From positions 1 to 25,933 of the forward strand of contig LT642213.1 of NCBI GenBank assembly GCA_900128585.1: a stretch of 25,933 bases of DNA. Reading direction: 5' to 3'. Source of the DNA: Stramenopiles sp. TOSAG23-3. Taxonomy: Eukaryota > Sar. Shown in pieces: positions 1 through 9,015 of the stretch. The position numbers and the translations under genes were made by a program. The notes under the pieces are model-generated. The model saw only the letters and a list, made by a program, of their open reading frames with translations. It did not search any database and was not told the origin of the DNA. Within the stretch, counting starts at the first letter, position 1, and each line of letters begins with the position of its first letter.

Positions 1-206
1 ATTATTATTATTTTATTTATTGTTATTTTACTTGTTACTAGATTATTTACACTTTTTTGTTTACGACTGTTATAACCGAAGAAAGTATATATATGTATGG
101 AATGTGTAGAACACAGTACAATAGATTTTAAATCGTTTTGCTTAGCTCCAATCAAATATACCATCAACTTTCTTTACGATCGAAAATTAAATTTGTTTGA
201 CTTAGG

Positions 207-893
207 ATGGCATTGCGTACGTACGGCAAGCAGACATTGAACGGCAACTGGACCGAGGAGCGGGCGCCGCCCCTGAAGGGCGTCGTTGCGGACTACGGAG
301 ACCTGGAGTATGGCACGACGTTTGGGTTTGGTTTCAAAAAGCAAAAGAAACAGCGCGCGGTGTGGCAGGCAAACCAGGCCTCTCGCCGCAAACAGTTTGG
401 GTCTGGGATGATCTCGAACCAGACGATCCAACGCCACCAAGGTATTTCACAGGCAACGGACTTGGCAAAGTTCGGTGCAGACGTAGACGCGACGAAGAGT
501 ACGTTTTACGACGAGACGTCGCACGCCGTTGGGTTTGGTAAAGGTGCCAAAGATACGTTTGTAGATAAGAAGTTGCGGAATGGGCGGTTTGCACGCAAGG
601 CAGGCGTCCTGCCACGGAACCCGAAATTTAAAGAAGCAGGCACGGAATTGACTGGCGAGCGATTGGCCACCGGGGCCGACCCCGCCAATAACACCGCCGC
701 CCAGCGCTCCTGGTTGTACAGCGCCGATGGCATGTTCCAAGCGCAGGACATTTTAGCGGCCAATAAATTGAAAGAACAAAAGGAGGAGTACTTTGCGACC
801 CTTCCCATTAAAGACGGGAATATGCCTGCCCCTGGAGGACGAAAGAATGACAATTTAAAGCCAGGATTGAACATTTGGAACAACAACCTATAA
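207..893 (+). CDS. CFAP107-like candidate ciliary microtubule protein
   Basis: This encodes 228 residues from an ATG at 207, and the frame closes with TAA. Seen: no signal peptide or membrane segment, a basic, Gly- and Asn-rich composition, and the motif LNGNWTEER at residues 11-19, followed by a Tyr/Gly/Phe-rich stretch (about residues 29-43) and a lysine cluster. The GNW-x-EER motif near the N-terminus resembles vertebrate CFAP107 (C1orf158), a microtubule inner protein inside the doublets of motile cilia. Beyond this motif I cannot align the protein with confidence, so function is inferred from one short block and the overall character (small, basic, low complexity, as many such proteins are). 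A TMEM218-like gene elsewhere in the window also suggests a flagellated cell. It could be an unrelated lineage-specific protein. Confidence 0.55.
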   Translation: MALRTYGKQTLNGNWTEERAPPLKGVVADYGDLEYGTTFGFGFKKQKKQRAVWQANQASRRKQFGSGMISNQTIQRHQGISQATDLAKFGADVDATKSTFYDETSHAVGFGKGAKDTFVDKKLRNGRFARKAGVLPRNPKFKEAGTELTGERLATGADPANNTAAQRSWLYSADGMFQAQDILAANKLKEQKEEYFATLPIKDGNMPAPGGRKNDNLKPGLNIWNNNL

Positions 894-1206
894 AAACATT
901 TATCAACCAGTATATGATTATATGAATGATGATATATAAAATAAGAGGGAGCAACAAATAATAAAATAATAATAATTATTGAAGAGAGAAGAAGAGAAGA
1001 GAAGAAGAAATGGAAAGAAGAAATGGAAAGAAGATGATGAATGATGATCGATAGAAAGAAGTAAAAAAAAAGGAAATAAAAAAAAGAAGAAGAAAATAAA
1101 AGAAAGGATTTGTTTCTTTCTTATTATGGTACTGTATAGTTATATAATATATTCATAGGTATATATTTATATTTATATACAAATATTAAGTATAATAATA
1201 TATTTA

Positions 1207-1220
1207 ATGCTGTGTTTATA
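1207..1220 (-). promoter_or_regulatory. TATAAACACAGCAT intergenic motif
   Basis: The minus strand reads TATAAACACAGCAT. It is a full copy of the motif that recurs in the promoter-bearing spacers of this window, about 570 bp upstream of the MRH gene. Its function is unknown. Confidence 0.4.
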
Positions 1221-1734
1221 TCCTTCATTTTTACAATCATCACAACGTCTCTATTCTAGCATCGATTATGACATTCAATGCTATTTCTATATATATTAAA
1301 TTATGACACTTTTTGTTTTTGTTTTTGTTTTTGCCTATACTGTGTCTATGTTATAATTATACCTCGTAACAAAACAAAAAAGAAGAAAGAGCTTCTTCTT
1401 CTTTCCTTCTTCTTTCTTCTACATTCTATAATATTCTAATTAATAAAAATAACAAATCTAATTCCTTCCTTCCTCTTGTTCCTCTTCTTCTTTCTTCTTC
1501 TTCTTGTTCCTCTTCTTTTCTTCTCTCTTATAATATTATTTTATTTATATAATAAAAACTACAGTAATTAATTATATTATTTAAATTATTATGCTACTTT
1601 GCATTTTGTACATTCAGATGAGAAAGAATAGAAAGTGAAAGAAATACGAATGCAGAAAAGAGATAATTAGGTTTGGTGCTTGCGACAAATAGAGTGTTGC
1701 TCTTGTTCCTGTTTTTTGTTGTTGTTGCATACCG

Positions 1735-1757
1735 CTGCTGCTGCTGCTGCTGCTGCT
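1735..1757 (+). repeat. GCT/CTG triplet repeat in the leader of the MRH gene
   Basis: About seven tandem CTG/GCT triplets end some 25 bp before the MRH start codon. The frame is open upstream of the ATG, so reading through would give a poly-cysteine run. No ATG lies in that extension, so the run is best seen as 5' leader. Confidence 0.7.
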
Positions 1758-1780
1758 ACTACTACCGGCGGGCGTACATA

Positions 1781-2749
1781 ATGGTGTCGTGTTGGGGTCG
1801 TCGTTTTGGAAAGGCGTCCTGGCTGCTGGTGCTCGCGCTAGTTTTTTCTTTCAGTCTGTGTAAAGACGAGCTTTTGGTTCGCGCGTCGGCAGGGGACGTT
1901 TATAGAAAGGTAAAGGAGGATGTGGCGTTTGTGGAAGCGAACGCTTTATCGGGTGGGGCGATTAACGAAGGGTGCGAGTGGACGGATCCCACGACCAGGA
2001 AGCACTACGATATATCATCGCTGACGAAGACGGTCGTTGGGGACGAGTACGTTTTTAAGCAGGGGGACTGGGCCTTCAAGGCCAACATCTGCGGCCGGGC
2101 CACGAGCAAGTGCAACTTGCCCACGATTCCGCCCGGATCCACCCCCGTGGCGTTCCAGTACCAGAGCAGCGCCACCCTTGGGGACGTGTGCACCGCGTCG
2201 TTGGGGGATTTAATGTCGGCCCCCGTATGGTCGACGTTTAAAAATCAGAACGGAAAGTTTGGGTTTCAGATCACGTACACGGGGGGGAGCGGTGGGTGCC
2301 GCCCTCCCGCCCCGCCGACTCGGAGCGTTACCTACAAGTTTACTTGCGACCGTTCCCAGCGCGGGACGGCCCAGTTGGTGTTCGCCGAGGAGAGCTCCGC
2401 GTGCTCGTACACGCTAGAGTTCAAGACGGGCCTTGCGTGCCGCGGCCACCGGAGGTTTAGTGCCACCGGATTTTTGCTGTTCCTGTTTCTGTTCTCGGCG
2501 TTCATTTATTGTTTTATTGAAGTGACGGATAACATTCAGAAAGGGGCCCAAGGGATGGAGCTGATACCCCACCGGGACCTGATCGTAAACTATTTCGAGC
2601 TGGTGCAAGATGGCTGCTACTTTACGAAAGAGCTCTTGGGGCGACTCTGGTCCAGCGGGCGCAGCGGCTACTCGTCCATCCCGCAGAGGGACCAGGGCAG
2701 CGTCTCGCGGGGCACGGGCGGTCCCGTTGCGACGAACCACCACCGCTAG
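1781..2749 (+). CDS. MRH-domain type I membrane protein (ATG27 / M6P-receptor-like)
   Basis: This encodes 322 residues. The ATG at 1781 was chosen because the open frame upstream has no ATG and because this start gives a signal peptide (WLLVLALVFSFSLC, about residues 14-27). The lumenal part has regularly spaced cysteines, including the pairings expected of a mannose-6-phosphate receptor homology domain, with CEWTDPTT near its start and VTYKFTCDRSQ and SACSYTLEFKT near its end. One membrane segment follows (GFLLFLFLFSAFIYCF), then a cytosolic tail with GMELIPHRDL...VQDG, matching the GxxxIPHxDFW...VKDG block of ATG27 and M6P-receptor-like proteins. Proteins of this family cycle between Golgi, endosome and vacuole in cargo sorting or in autophagy. 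The sequence does not say which role applies, or whether it binds mannose-6-phosphate. It converges on the phosphatase gene with a gap of about 156 bp. Confidence 0.8.
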   Translation: MVSCWGRRFGKASWLLVLALVFSFSLCKDELLVRASAGDVYRKVKEDVAFVEANALSGGAINEGCEWTDPTTRKHYDISSLTKTVVGDEYVFKQGDWAFKANICGRATSKCNLPTIPPGSTPVAFQYQSSATLGDVCTASLGDLMSAPVWSTFKNQNGKFGFQITYTGGSGGCRPPAPPTRSVTYKFTCDRSQRGTAQLVFAEESSACSYTLEFKTGLACRGHRRFSATGFLLFLFLFSAFIYCFIEVTDNIQKGAQGMELIPHRDLIVNYFELVQDGCYFTKELLGRLWSSGRSGYSSIPQRDQGSVSRGTGGPVATNHHR

Positions 2750-2905
2750 GAGTAGCGTGGGGATGGTAGGATTCGGTTGTGTGGGGCAGTCGTCGCACGC
2801 ACGCGGGCTCCTTTATGGTGCGGAGTACGTGTAATGCGTTGTAAATTTTTTAGACTATTTTATCGACATACATATTTTAAACTCTCGACGCCTCCCTCGC
2901 TTCAT

Positions 2906-3799
2906 TTACACGACGAACGCCACAACGACCGTGGAGTCGTCGATTTTCCCCCCGCTGTATTCGTACCCAAACGACTTGGCGCTGTGGCTGAACGGCCCGT
3001 GGCGGTTGGGGTCTAGGCCGTACACCTGGGACAAAACGCAGATCTCGTTGGCGGCCTCCTGGAGCAGCGCCTCCGTCCCTTCCTCGCCGTGCCCGGCATC
3101 CTTCCCCAACGCGTTGTTTAGCTCCCGCTCTACGTCCTCGTCGAACAAGTTGTCGAAAACGCCGTCGGTGGCCGCGACGACCACGTCCCCCGAGGCAACG
3201 TCCAGCTCGACGTGGTCCGCTTTCTCTGGCCCGTCGTTGCTGTTCGTACCGATTTGAAATGGACAATTGAAAAAATGGGTCTGGTCGTCCGTCCGGAACA
3301 CAATCTTGTATTCCTCCGACGCGTCCCCAGGCTCCCCGCCGCGCCTAAAAACCGCAAACCCCGAGTCTCCCAAATTGCACCCCGTCAATTTACCCTTCTG
3401 CACGCTGAGCACGCAGATCGTGCTCGTTCCTATGGCTTCGACGTTTTTGTACGCGTGCTCCATCACGGCGTACGGGTCGACGTCGGACGTCTCCGAGACG
3501 TAGTTGCCGACCAGCTCCATCAACTCCCTCGAGAACAGTCCCGAGTCGACGCCCATGTCCTTCCAACCCCCAACTCCGTCGGCAACGGCAACCAGACGCT
3601 TGCACTCGGACGTGTAGTGAGCATCCTCCCCGCCAGTGGCCACTTTCTCGGGGTGGGGAAGGTACGCGGCCCCCAAAAGAAACCTTGAGCTGGCTCCGGG
3701 GGAGGACGCACCCGAAGAGGACGTGAACGGACGAAAACTTCTTACGCAAACGGCGGTACCCTTTGGACGCGCATGTCGCAACAACTTGGTGAAAAGCAT
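2906..3799 (-). CDS. PPTC7-like mitochondrial PP2C protein phosphatase
   Basis: This encodes 297 residues from the ATG at 3799. The frame stays open upstream to a GTG at 3862, but that part lacks an ATG. The first 25 residues (MLFTKLLRHARPKG...) are basic and hydroxylated with no acidic residue, as in a mitochondrial presequence. The PP2C metal-binding acidic residues are all present: GEDA (D59), VADGVGGW (D74), NLGDSG (D145), ATDGVFDN (D212) and GKIDDST (D287/D288). The spacing, plus FFNCPFQIG and DPNRHGPF, fits the compact PPTC7/Ptc7 branch, which dephosphorylates mitochondrial matrix proteins and affects coenzyme Q synthesis in animals and yeast. It looks intact and catalytically competent. 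A GA microsatellite lies just upstream of the start. Confidence 0.9.
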   Translation of the reverse strand: MLFTKLLRHARPKGTAVCVRSFRPFTSSSGASSPGASSRFLLGAAYLPHPEKVATGGEDAHYTSECKRLVAVADGVGGWKDMGVDSGLFSRELMELVGNYVSETSDVDPYAVMEHAYKNVEAIGTSTICVLSVQKGKLTGCNLGDSGFAVFRRGGEPGDASEEYKIVFRTDDQTHFFNCPFQIGTNSNDGPEKADHVELDVASGDVVVAATDGVFDNLFDEDVERELNNALGKDAGHGEEGTEALLQEAANEICVLSQVYGLDPNRHGPFSHSAKSFGYEYSGGKIDDSTVVVAFVV

Positions 3800-3816
3800 A
3801 TTGTAAAACGAATACG

Positions 3817-3842
3817 CACACAGAGAGAGAGACAGAGAGATA
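3817..3842. repeat. GA dinucleotide-rich microsatellite
   Basis: This short imperfect (AG)n run is interrupted by a single AC. It sits immediately upstream of the PPTC7-like start, in its 5' leader or promoter. Confidence 0.7.
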
Positions 3843-4285
3843 CCTGATCCGATGGATTTCACCTTTTGAATAAATCGTCGTAAGGAAACAAATGGAATAG
3901 TTAGGTAATTATGAAAACAAGCAATTGTGTTGTATCTTAATATATATTATAGTCTCCTCAAGATAGAAGATAGAAGAAAGAAAGAAAGAAGGAAGAAGAA
4001 AGAAGGAAGGAAGGAAAAGAGGAAGAAGAATCAATAATTTATTAGTATAGTAATAAATAATAATATTTTATATTTTTATTTACCGTCGGACGGACCCCAT
4101 ACTGTACCTACCGTATTAATAATATACCTGTACCGGTTATATAGTATTTATAATACACTTCTTCTTTCTTCTTTATATCTATAATACATGTCATAGCATA
4201 TAGAATATGGAAGAAGAAAAAAAGGAAGAACGAATGAAATAATAATAACATATAAAATAATATATAATATTTATTTTTAAATTGA

Positions 4286-4293
4286 ATGCTGTG
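4286..4293 (-). promoter_or_regulatory. CACAGCAT intergenic octamer
   Basis: Exact copy of the octamer (ATGCTGTG on the plus strand), in the spacer upstream of the PPTC7-like gene. Its function is unknown. Confidence 0.35.
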
Positions 4294-4392
4294 CCAATGT
4301 TATTAATAAAATATACATTATTATAATAATAAAGATCGATTTTTTTGTTTTAATTAACTTTTTTCTTTCTTCGATCTTTCTTCGATTTTTTA

Positions 4393-4400
4393 ATGCTGTG
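4393..4400 (-). promoter_or_regulatory. CACAGCAT intergenic octamer
   Basis: Second exact copy in the same spacer. Its extended minus-strand form is CATATACACAGCATTAAA, close to the TATAAACACAGCAT form. Its function is unknown. Confidence 0.35.
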
Positions 4401-4581
4401 TATATGTTATTTCTGTTATAGAATTTGTCTTTGAAGAAGATGGATCCAAAATAAAATAATAAAAAATTATATACAAAAAAAAACCTTCCTCCCGCCGCCC
4501 CTCATATTATTCAATGGACGATCTTTCTTCATAATTGTGCTACACCATCCACAGTTATGATAAATATTATAGGAACCGAAG

Positions 4582-5397
4582 TTAATAAATATCAGTATTA
4601 GAATATCTTATTGCTTTTTTACCTAAATGATTTCGTAAACTTACACGCAAACAATTTTGAATGAAAGGGAAAGTACAATAAGCAACGGCCGGTTGTTGAT
4701 ACGCGTCAGGGGGCTGTTGGTAATTCTGTGGGGCAGGTTGGTATGGATGGCTGGTTGCTGTGCCCATGAATGGTGCGCCTAGGATTGGCGTGATGAAAGT
4801 TTGGTTTTCCGATAGTTCTTTGCCGTAAGTGCAACTTGCACAGGACAGTAAGAATGTTACTATGCCAATCGCAATGCCACCGTAGAGGTAGACGGAAACG
4901 CCATTAAATGCAGCCGTTACGTTATCGCACGTCGGTGGTCCGCCGTTGATGACGATCGTTGTTCCTTCTGGGACAGCCACGCATTGGTTTGTCTTTGGAT
5001 CGTACAACGGGGAGGCTGGGGTGGTGCATGCACAATGAATATTCCCGTGTTCTAAAGTATTAATCGTAGGAAGCAAATAACACACGAACCCTACAGCAAA
5101 CAACGACAAAACGGCTTGGCAGGCGTTGCAGCCCCAGAACCACTTGAGGAGATCACGTCTGCGCTGTTTCGCGCCGTAATATCCGCAAGCGGGGACTAGG
5201 AGGCCTAAACCAATTTGGACAAACCCCGAATAGTCGTTTCTGTTCGGCTGCAATTGATGGATTGGGGACATCATGTTAATTACACTACTAACGATGACCA
5301 AGACCGCTGCGATCGTCGACAAGCGAATGACTTTTCGAACTAAGACGGCAGACCTTGGGTCTTCGACTACAATTCCATAAATAACTGCACCTTGCAT
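4582..5397 (-). CDS. Four-transmembrane (tetraspanin-like) protein, family not recognised
   Basis: This encodes 271 residues from the ATG at 5397; the frame extends three codons further to a TTG. Four hydrophobic segments are visible (about residues 24-44, 58-76, 92-112 and 168-190). The loop between TM3 and TM4 has about 55 residues with four cysteines (C122, C124, C139, C157) and an Asn-Val-Thr glycosylation site near 159. This topology recalls tetraspanins, but the CCG motif is missing. The tail after TM4 is Pro/Gln/Tyr-rich (about residues 217-237). The last 30 residues are AT-rich in codon use and look unlike the rest. A GTAAGT on the coding strand at 4644-4639 leaves open that the true C-terminus lies elsewhere. 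The role is unknown; a membrane organiser or scaffold would fit the topology. Confidence 0.75.
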   Translation of the reverse strand: MQGAVIYGIVVEDPRSAVLVRKVIRLSTIAAVLVIVSSVINMMSPIHQLQPNRNDYSGFVQIGLGLLVPACGYYGAKQRRRDLLKWFWGCNACQAVLSLFAVGFVCYLLPTINTLEHGNIHCACTTPASPLYDPKTNQCVAVPEGTTIVINGGPPTCDNVTAAFNGVSVYLYGGIAIGIVTFLLSCASCTYGKELSENQTFITPILGAPFMGTATSHPYQPAPQNYQQPPDAYQQPAVAYCTFPFIQNCLRVSLRNHLGKKAIRYSNTDIY

Positions 5398-5919
5398 GGT
5401 TTTCAAAGTAAATCAAATGAATAAAAGATTAAAATTCTGAGGTTATCGTTTAAATTATTATTCCAACATTACGAATTTCTTGACAACGTTTAAAGTTCAT
5501 TCTTTAATGTACACACGAGACACGAGGAAGGGAAAGAAACGAAATGTTGTTAGTTAGTTAAAACATAAATTAAATAGTTTCGAGTGTGGCGTGGGGGGGG
5601 GGTGGATGGTGTGACTCTCTCCTCCTCAATCTCTCCTCATTAAAATTACATTTCCTATAACCATATAAACTTAAGGATATGTGTTTTTAGGGATAACGAT
5701 ATGATACCCGTTGTAATGATAAGGCAATGTGTATGTAGGGATTTAGATGAAATTAATTATTGATATTTAATAATAACTAAATAGAAGCAAACAATATATT
5801 CGAGAAGCGATAAAGTATACCTCCAGAAAGGACACAATATATATAATACAAATATACAAATATCCTTAATCATGATTTATTTTGGCCTGTTTTTTTCACA
5901 CTTCAACATTTTTTTATTT

Positions 5920-6128
5920 TCTTTCTTCTTCTTCTTTCTTTTCCTCTTATTCTTCTTCTTCTTCTTCCTTCTCTCTCTTCTTCTTCTTCTTCTTCTTCTT
6001 CTTCTTCTTCTTCTTCTTCTTCTTCTTCTTCTTCTTCTTCTTCTTCTTCTTCTTCTTCTTCTTTTTCTTTCTTCTTCTTTCTTCCTTCTCTCTCTTCTTC
6101 TTCTTCCTTCTTCTTCTTCTTCTTTCTT
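5920..6128. repeat. TTC/GAA trinucleotide tract with a pure core
   Basis: This pyrimidine tract has an uninterrupted TTC core of about 28 units (about 5977-6062), flanked by degenerate TTC/TTTC/CTC repeats. Such pure GAA-TTC tracts are known to form triplex (H-DNA) structures and to be length-unstable. Confidence 0.95.
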
Positions 6129-6200
6129 CAATATTTAATCGGAGAGAGAGACAAGAAGAAGAAGAGGGGAAATTAATTTAAAATAATAATAAATATATAT

Positions 6201-6214
6201 AAACACAGCATCAA
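6201..6214 (+). promoter_or_regulatory. ATAAACACAGCATC intergenic motif
   Basis: This plus-oriented copy (octamer at 6204-6211, preceded by TATATAAA) is about 320 bp upstream of the E2-like/F-box gene. Its function is unknown. Confidence 0.4.
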
Positions 6215-6264
6215 GTAGTGTACTCCAAAAACAATTCTTTTTTACTTTCCTCTACACTTCCTTC

Positions 6265-6270
6265 TTTATT

Positions 6271-6303
<33 letters not shown>

Positions 6304-6325
6304 TATTATTAATTATAATAATATT
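6265..6325. repeat. AAT/ATT trinucleotide repeat, self-complementary
   Basis: About ten AAT units are flanked by ATT units on both sides, so the stretch is largely self-complementary and could extrude as a hairpin. It may melt easily; no other role is visible. Confidence 0.8.
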
Positions 6326-6530
6326 GATTTTGATGGGACCTTTTTTTTTGAATCAAATAATAATCCTCACAACTAAAAACAAAAATTAAAACGCACAACA
6401 AATAAAAAACAATATATATATATAGAAAAAGAAACAATCAGTGAAATGATACGATTGTTGGCAGTATTCATTTTTCTCTCTATTGTATAGACCGGATACG
6501 TAGAAGAGAACTGCATCGGGTAACAATAGC

Positions 6531-8640
6531 ATGCAGCATTTATTGAAACAGGACTACGAATCAGCGATGGAAGCGTTTGGGGAAGGTGGGTTCTTTGTGA
6601 CCGAGGATGGGGTCACCGTGAAGAACCTTTGCCTTCAGACCAAAACGGAACACGTGCAAAATTTAAAGTCCAAGTTTTACCGGTGGACATTTCAAATTGT
6701 GCGCCCGGCAAGCGACCTTTCTTACGACATTCACCTGAATTTTCACAACCGCCACCCGTGGACTCACCCTACCGTAGTGGTCCCCCACACAGAAAACAAC
6801 AGGGCGAACCCGCCCCTGTTTTTCCCCAGTATAGCTGCACGAGTATTCGCGTTCCACCACGAAAAACTGTTGGACAACTGGAACCCCACCAAGATGACTG
6901 GCATTGAAATCATAAAGTTGGTAGCGAAATTGTGCTTGCGCAAGATGCGCGACCCCCCCCAAGTCGTTCAAAGTCAATCTAGGCCCGGTAAACATGCACC
7001 ACATACTGACCCACTTAACTCTGAAGGACGGCCTGTTGCTCAGGACCGTGTGCAAACACTTTAGGGATGCTGCAGACAGCGAGGCGTATTTTCTCGAACT
7101 GTTCCGGCGCTCCTCGCTGTGGACAAACAGGAGCGTTGAGTTACAAGCTGCTTTAGCGCCCGTTCGATCACTTACCGGGAAAATTTGGTCATGGGCCGAC
7201 TTGCATTTGGCCTACCGCCGGATGTACGAGTGCCACGCCGTCAACTTCAAGCAAGGGTTGCTGAAAACTTACCAGCAAACATTACACGATATGGAGGAAG
7301 ACGCGATGCCAAATTATGAAGATGACCGGAGCCGTGCGCGAGAGTGGGAACGCGCTACGGCGGAGGTCAGGAGGGAGAGGGAGGGTGAAACCAGTGAACT
7401 CTGGAGGTTGGCCGCAGGGGGGGTAGCGGGGACCGGGAGGATGGCGGGCCTACCGGAGGAGGAGGCCCGAGATCGGGGTATCTTAGAAGGTTATCGCAGA
7501 AGGCTGCGACGACGGGGGGGGAGGCGGCATAGAAGGCGGGAAAATGGCCAGAGTGCGCTTTTAAAGCGATTGGAGGAAGGGCACGTGTCATTGTTCCAAA
7601 GCTACCGTGACGACCAGGAAAGTGTTATCGAAACGTTCGATGCGGAGGTCTTGGGGGCGTTCTTCAAGTTGTTCCATGATAATTCAGCGCAAGTAATCGG
7701 ATGGAACAACCGACATGTACGCAACGGCAACCTTTTGGACGTATACGATGCCACTGACGACCTATGGCGAGTTGGAAAAGTGGAAATGGGCGGTGGCGAA
7801 TCGAATATCATTTCGCTGTGCGGCTATGCACGCGTTCACGACATTGCGCTGCCAGGGCACTCATCCAGACTGCGACCGTACCGATGGATTTCCCGTGTTC
7901 CGGTGTACAAAGCTCCGAAATTGAGCCATGTTTCTTCGTGTGTCCCCATCGATGCGTCGAAAAAGATCACCGTTTTAATCATGAGCCCTCTGTTTTCCAA
8001 TGTGAAGTTTAAAGTGCCGGAAAGCACCAAACTGGTGGACGTTCTGCAAGAGTACTATCGGGTCAGTGAGTGCTATGACTTGGTCACTCGGTGCACCGAC
8101 GTAAAGAACATTTTGTATGCGCCGCTGTATGAGCCCAGGCCCGCTGCTCCTGACCCTGATTCGGCACGCCTGTCGGATCACGACGAAGAACGGCGCGATG
8201 GTCGACGACCGAGAGAGCGCCGCCTAGTGATGAGGGATGTTTCGGAATACCTGTTTTTACAGGTAGATGCATTGCTGTTCAATGCCCGTGCTACCGTGAA
8301 GGACGTTGATGTGGTGCTGCTAAGTGCAGCCACTCAGAGGAACAGGCATTTGCGGGCAAAGGAAAAAATGCTAAAGCGGGCCAGAGTGAGCTTCCGGGTG
8401 GTTGTTTTTCAAATCATCGCGCTTCGGCACATGTTGAAACTGTACTACAGTATCCTCAAACGTAGGAGCGGAAAATCACGAAAAATCGTAATTTTTCGTA
8501 GCTCTTTGGTCGGGGCAAGAAAATGTTTGAAATTTCGGCTTGGAACAATTAGGATGATGGACTTTCCGTGGGAACACTCCTCTCGCGAAGTTACTGCCGG
8601 ACGAAAATTAGAAAAGGAAAAAGAGGCAGAGTCGTTATGA
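6531..8640 (+). CDS. Inactive E2-like / F-box-like / Tudor-like fusion (frameshifted)
   Basis: Two overlapping frames (6531-7064 and 6994-8640) become one product of about 702 residues if one C is dropped from the C8 run at 6953-6960. Residues 1 to about 142 look like a ubiquitin-conjugating (UBC) fold: FYRWTFQI, then NRHPWTHPTVVV (the YPFxPP position) and LLDNWNPTKMTGIEIIKLV (the W-x-P helix region). The HPN motif and catalytic cysteine are missing, so it would be a UEV/RWD-type non-catalytic domain. Next comes an F-box-like block, ILTHLTLKDGLLLRTVCKHF. After an Arg/Glu-rich linker, LLDVYDATDDLWRVGKV...HSSRLRPY (about 7727-7885) matches the Tudor/MBT-like DxxDxxxxWxxxxV...SxRLRP pattern. The 3' third is unrecognised. 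This could be a substrate adaptor for an SCF-type ubiquitin ligase that reads a modified protein; that is inference. Confidence 0.6.
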
Positions 8641-9015
8641 GTACAATGTGCGACGAAGAGCGCATGTGCTTTATCCTAAAAGTTCCAAGTACGGTACGTC
8701 ATCCGAATGAAGAGTTTGCATATCATAATATAAAAACTATTGGCCGATATGCAAAGTGATTAAAATTTACCTTCCTTCATATACTGCGAATTTATCTCTG
8801 CTCCTGAGATTTTGCTATGTAATCAATAATATCCTACCCTTGTCACTTAGTCTTCATTCTCATGTGTAAGAATTTATGTTAATAAAGCATTAGTTTCTGT
8901 TTAGTATAATTCTTAGTTCTCGCCCCTTTTCTTTCCCTCTTCATCTCTTCGCTCTTTTTCATTCTCGTTTTTGTGCCATTGAGTTTTCATTTAATAAATC
9001 TTTTAGAAAAAAACT
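8641..9015. other. Convergent 3' intergenic region
   Basis: This short spacer lies between converging genes. Another frame stays open across the fusion gene's stop to 8759 and may be its displaced C-terminus. A block at about 8761-8793 resembles one in the next convergent spacer. Then come AATAAA (8881-8886) and a C/T-rich stretch. There is no GAA/TTC triplet tract and no CACAGCAT octamer. Confidence 0.55.
8881..8886 (+). terminator. Possible polyadenylation signal AATAAA
   Basis: The canonical hexamer lies about 240 bp after the fusion gene's stop, in the convergent spacer. The motif is common in AT-rich DNA, so support is weak. Confidence 0.3.

Larger units (their letters stand above)
894..1780. 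other. Tandem-gene intergenic region with purine and pyrimidine tracts
   Basis: This AT-rich spacer separates two plus-strand genes and should hold the promoter of the MRH gene. I see no coding potential. It contains a GA-rich tract (about 980-1110), a TC-rich tract (about 1385-1525), a short TTTTTG repeat near 1313-1333, one CACAGCAT octamer in minus orientation (1207-1214), and a GCT/CTG triplet run (about 1735-1757) just before the start codon. Confidence 0.6.
3800..4581. other. Intergenic region between two minus-strand genes
   Basis: This AT-rich spacer should contain the promoter of the PPTC7-like gene and the 3' end of the four-TM gene. It has a GA-rich tract (about 3965-4030), shorter TTC and GAA clusters (about 4158-4230), and two minus-oriented CACAGCAT octamers (4286-4293 and 4393-4400). 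I see no gene. Confidence 0.6.
5398..6530. other. Divergent intergenic region with TTC tract
   Basis: This is a promoter-bearing spacer between divergent genes. It contains a G8 run near 5592, a long TTC tract (about 5920-6128), an AAT/ATT-rich stretch (about 6265-6325) and one CACAGCAT octamer (6204-6211). The long open frames across the TTC tract encode only Leu, Phe, Ser, Lys, Arg or Glu runs and are not genes. Confidence 0.65.

Noticed and set aside
5872-6181. Poly-Leu/Phe/Ser or poly-Arg/Glu proteins over TTC/GAA tracts (also 10454-10732, 10810-11179, 14634-15065, 23720-24192)
   Set aside because: These frames exist only because triplet repeats lack stops. They have no non-repetitive sequence and lie in spacers.
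6531-7064. Active ubiquitin- or NEDD8-conjugating enzyme
   Set aside because: The fold pattern is E2-like, but the HPN motif and catalytic cysteine are missing; the only cysteines are outside the active-site position.
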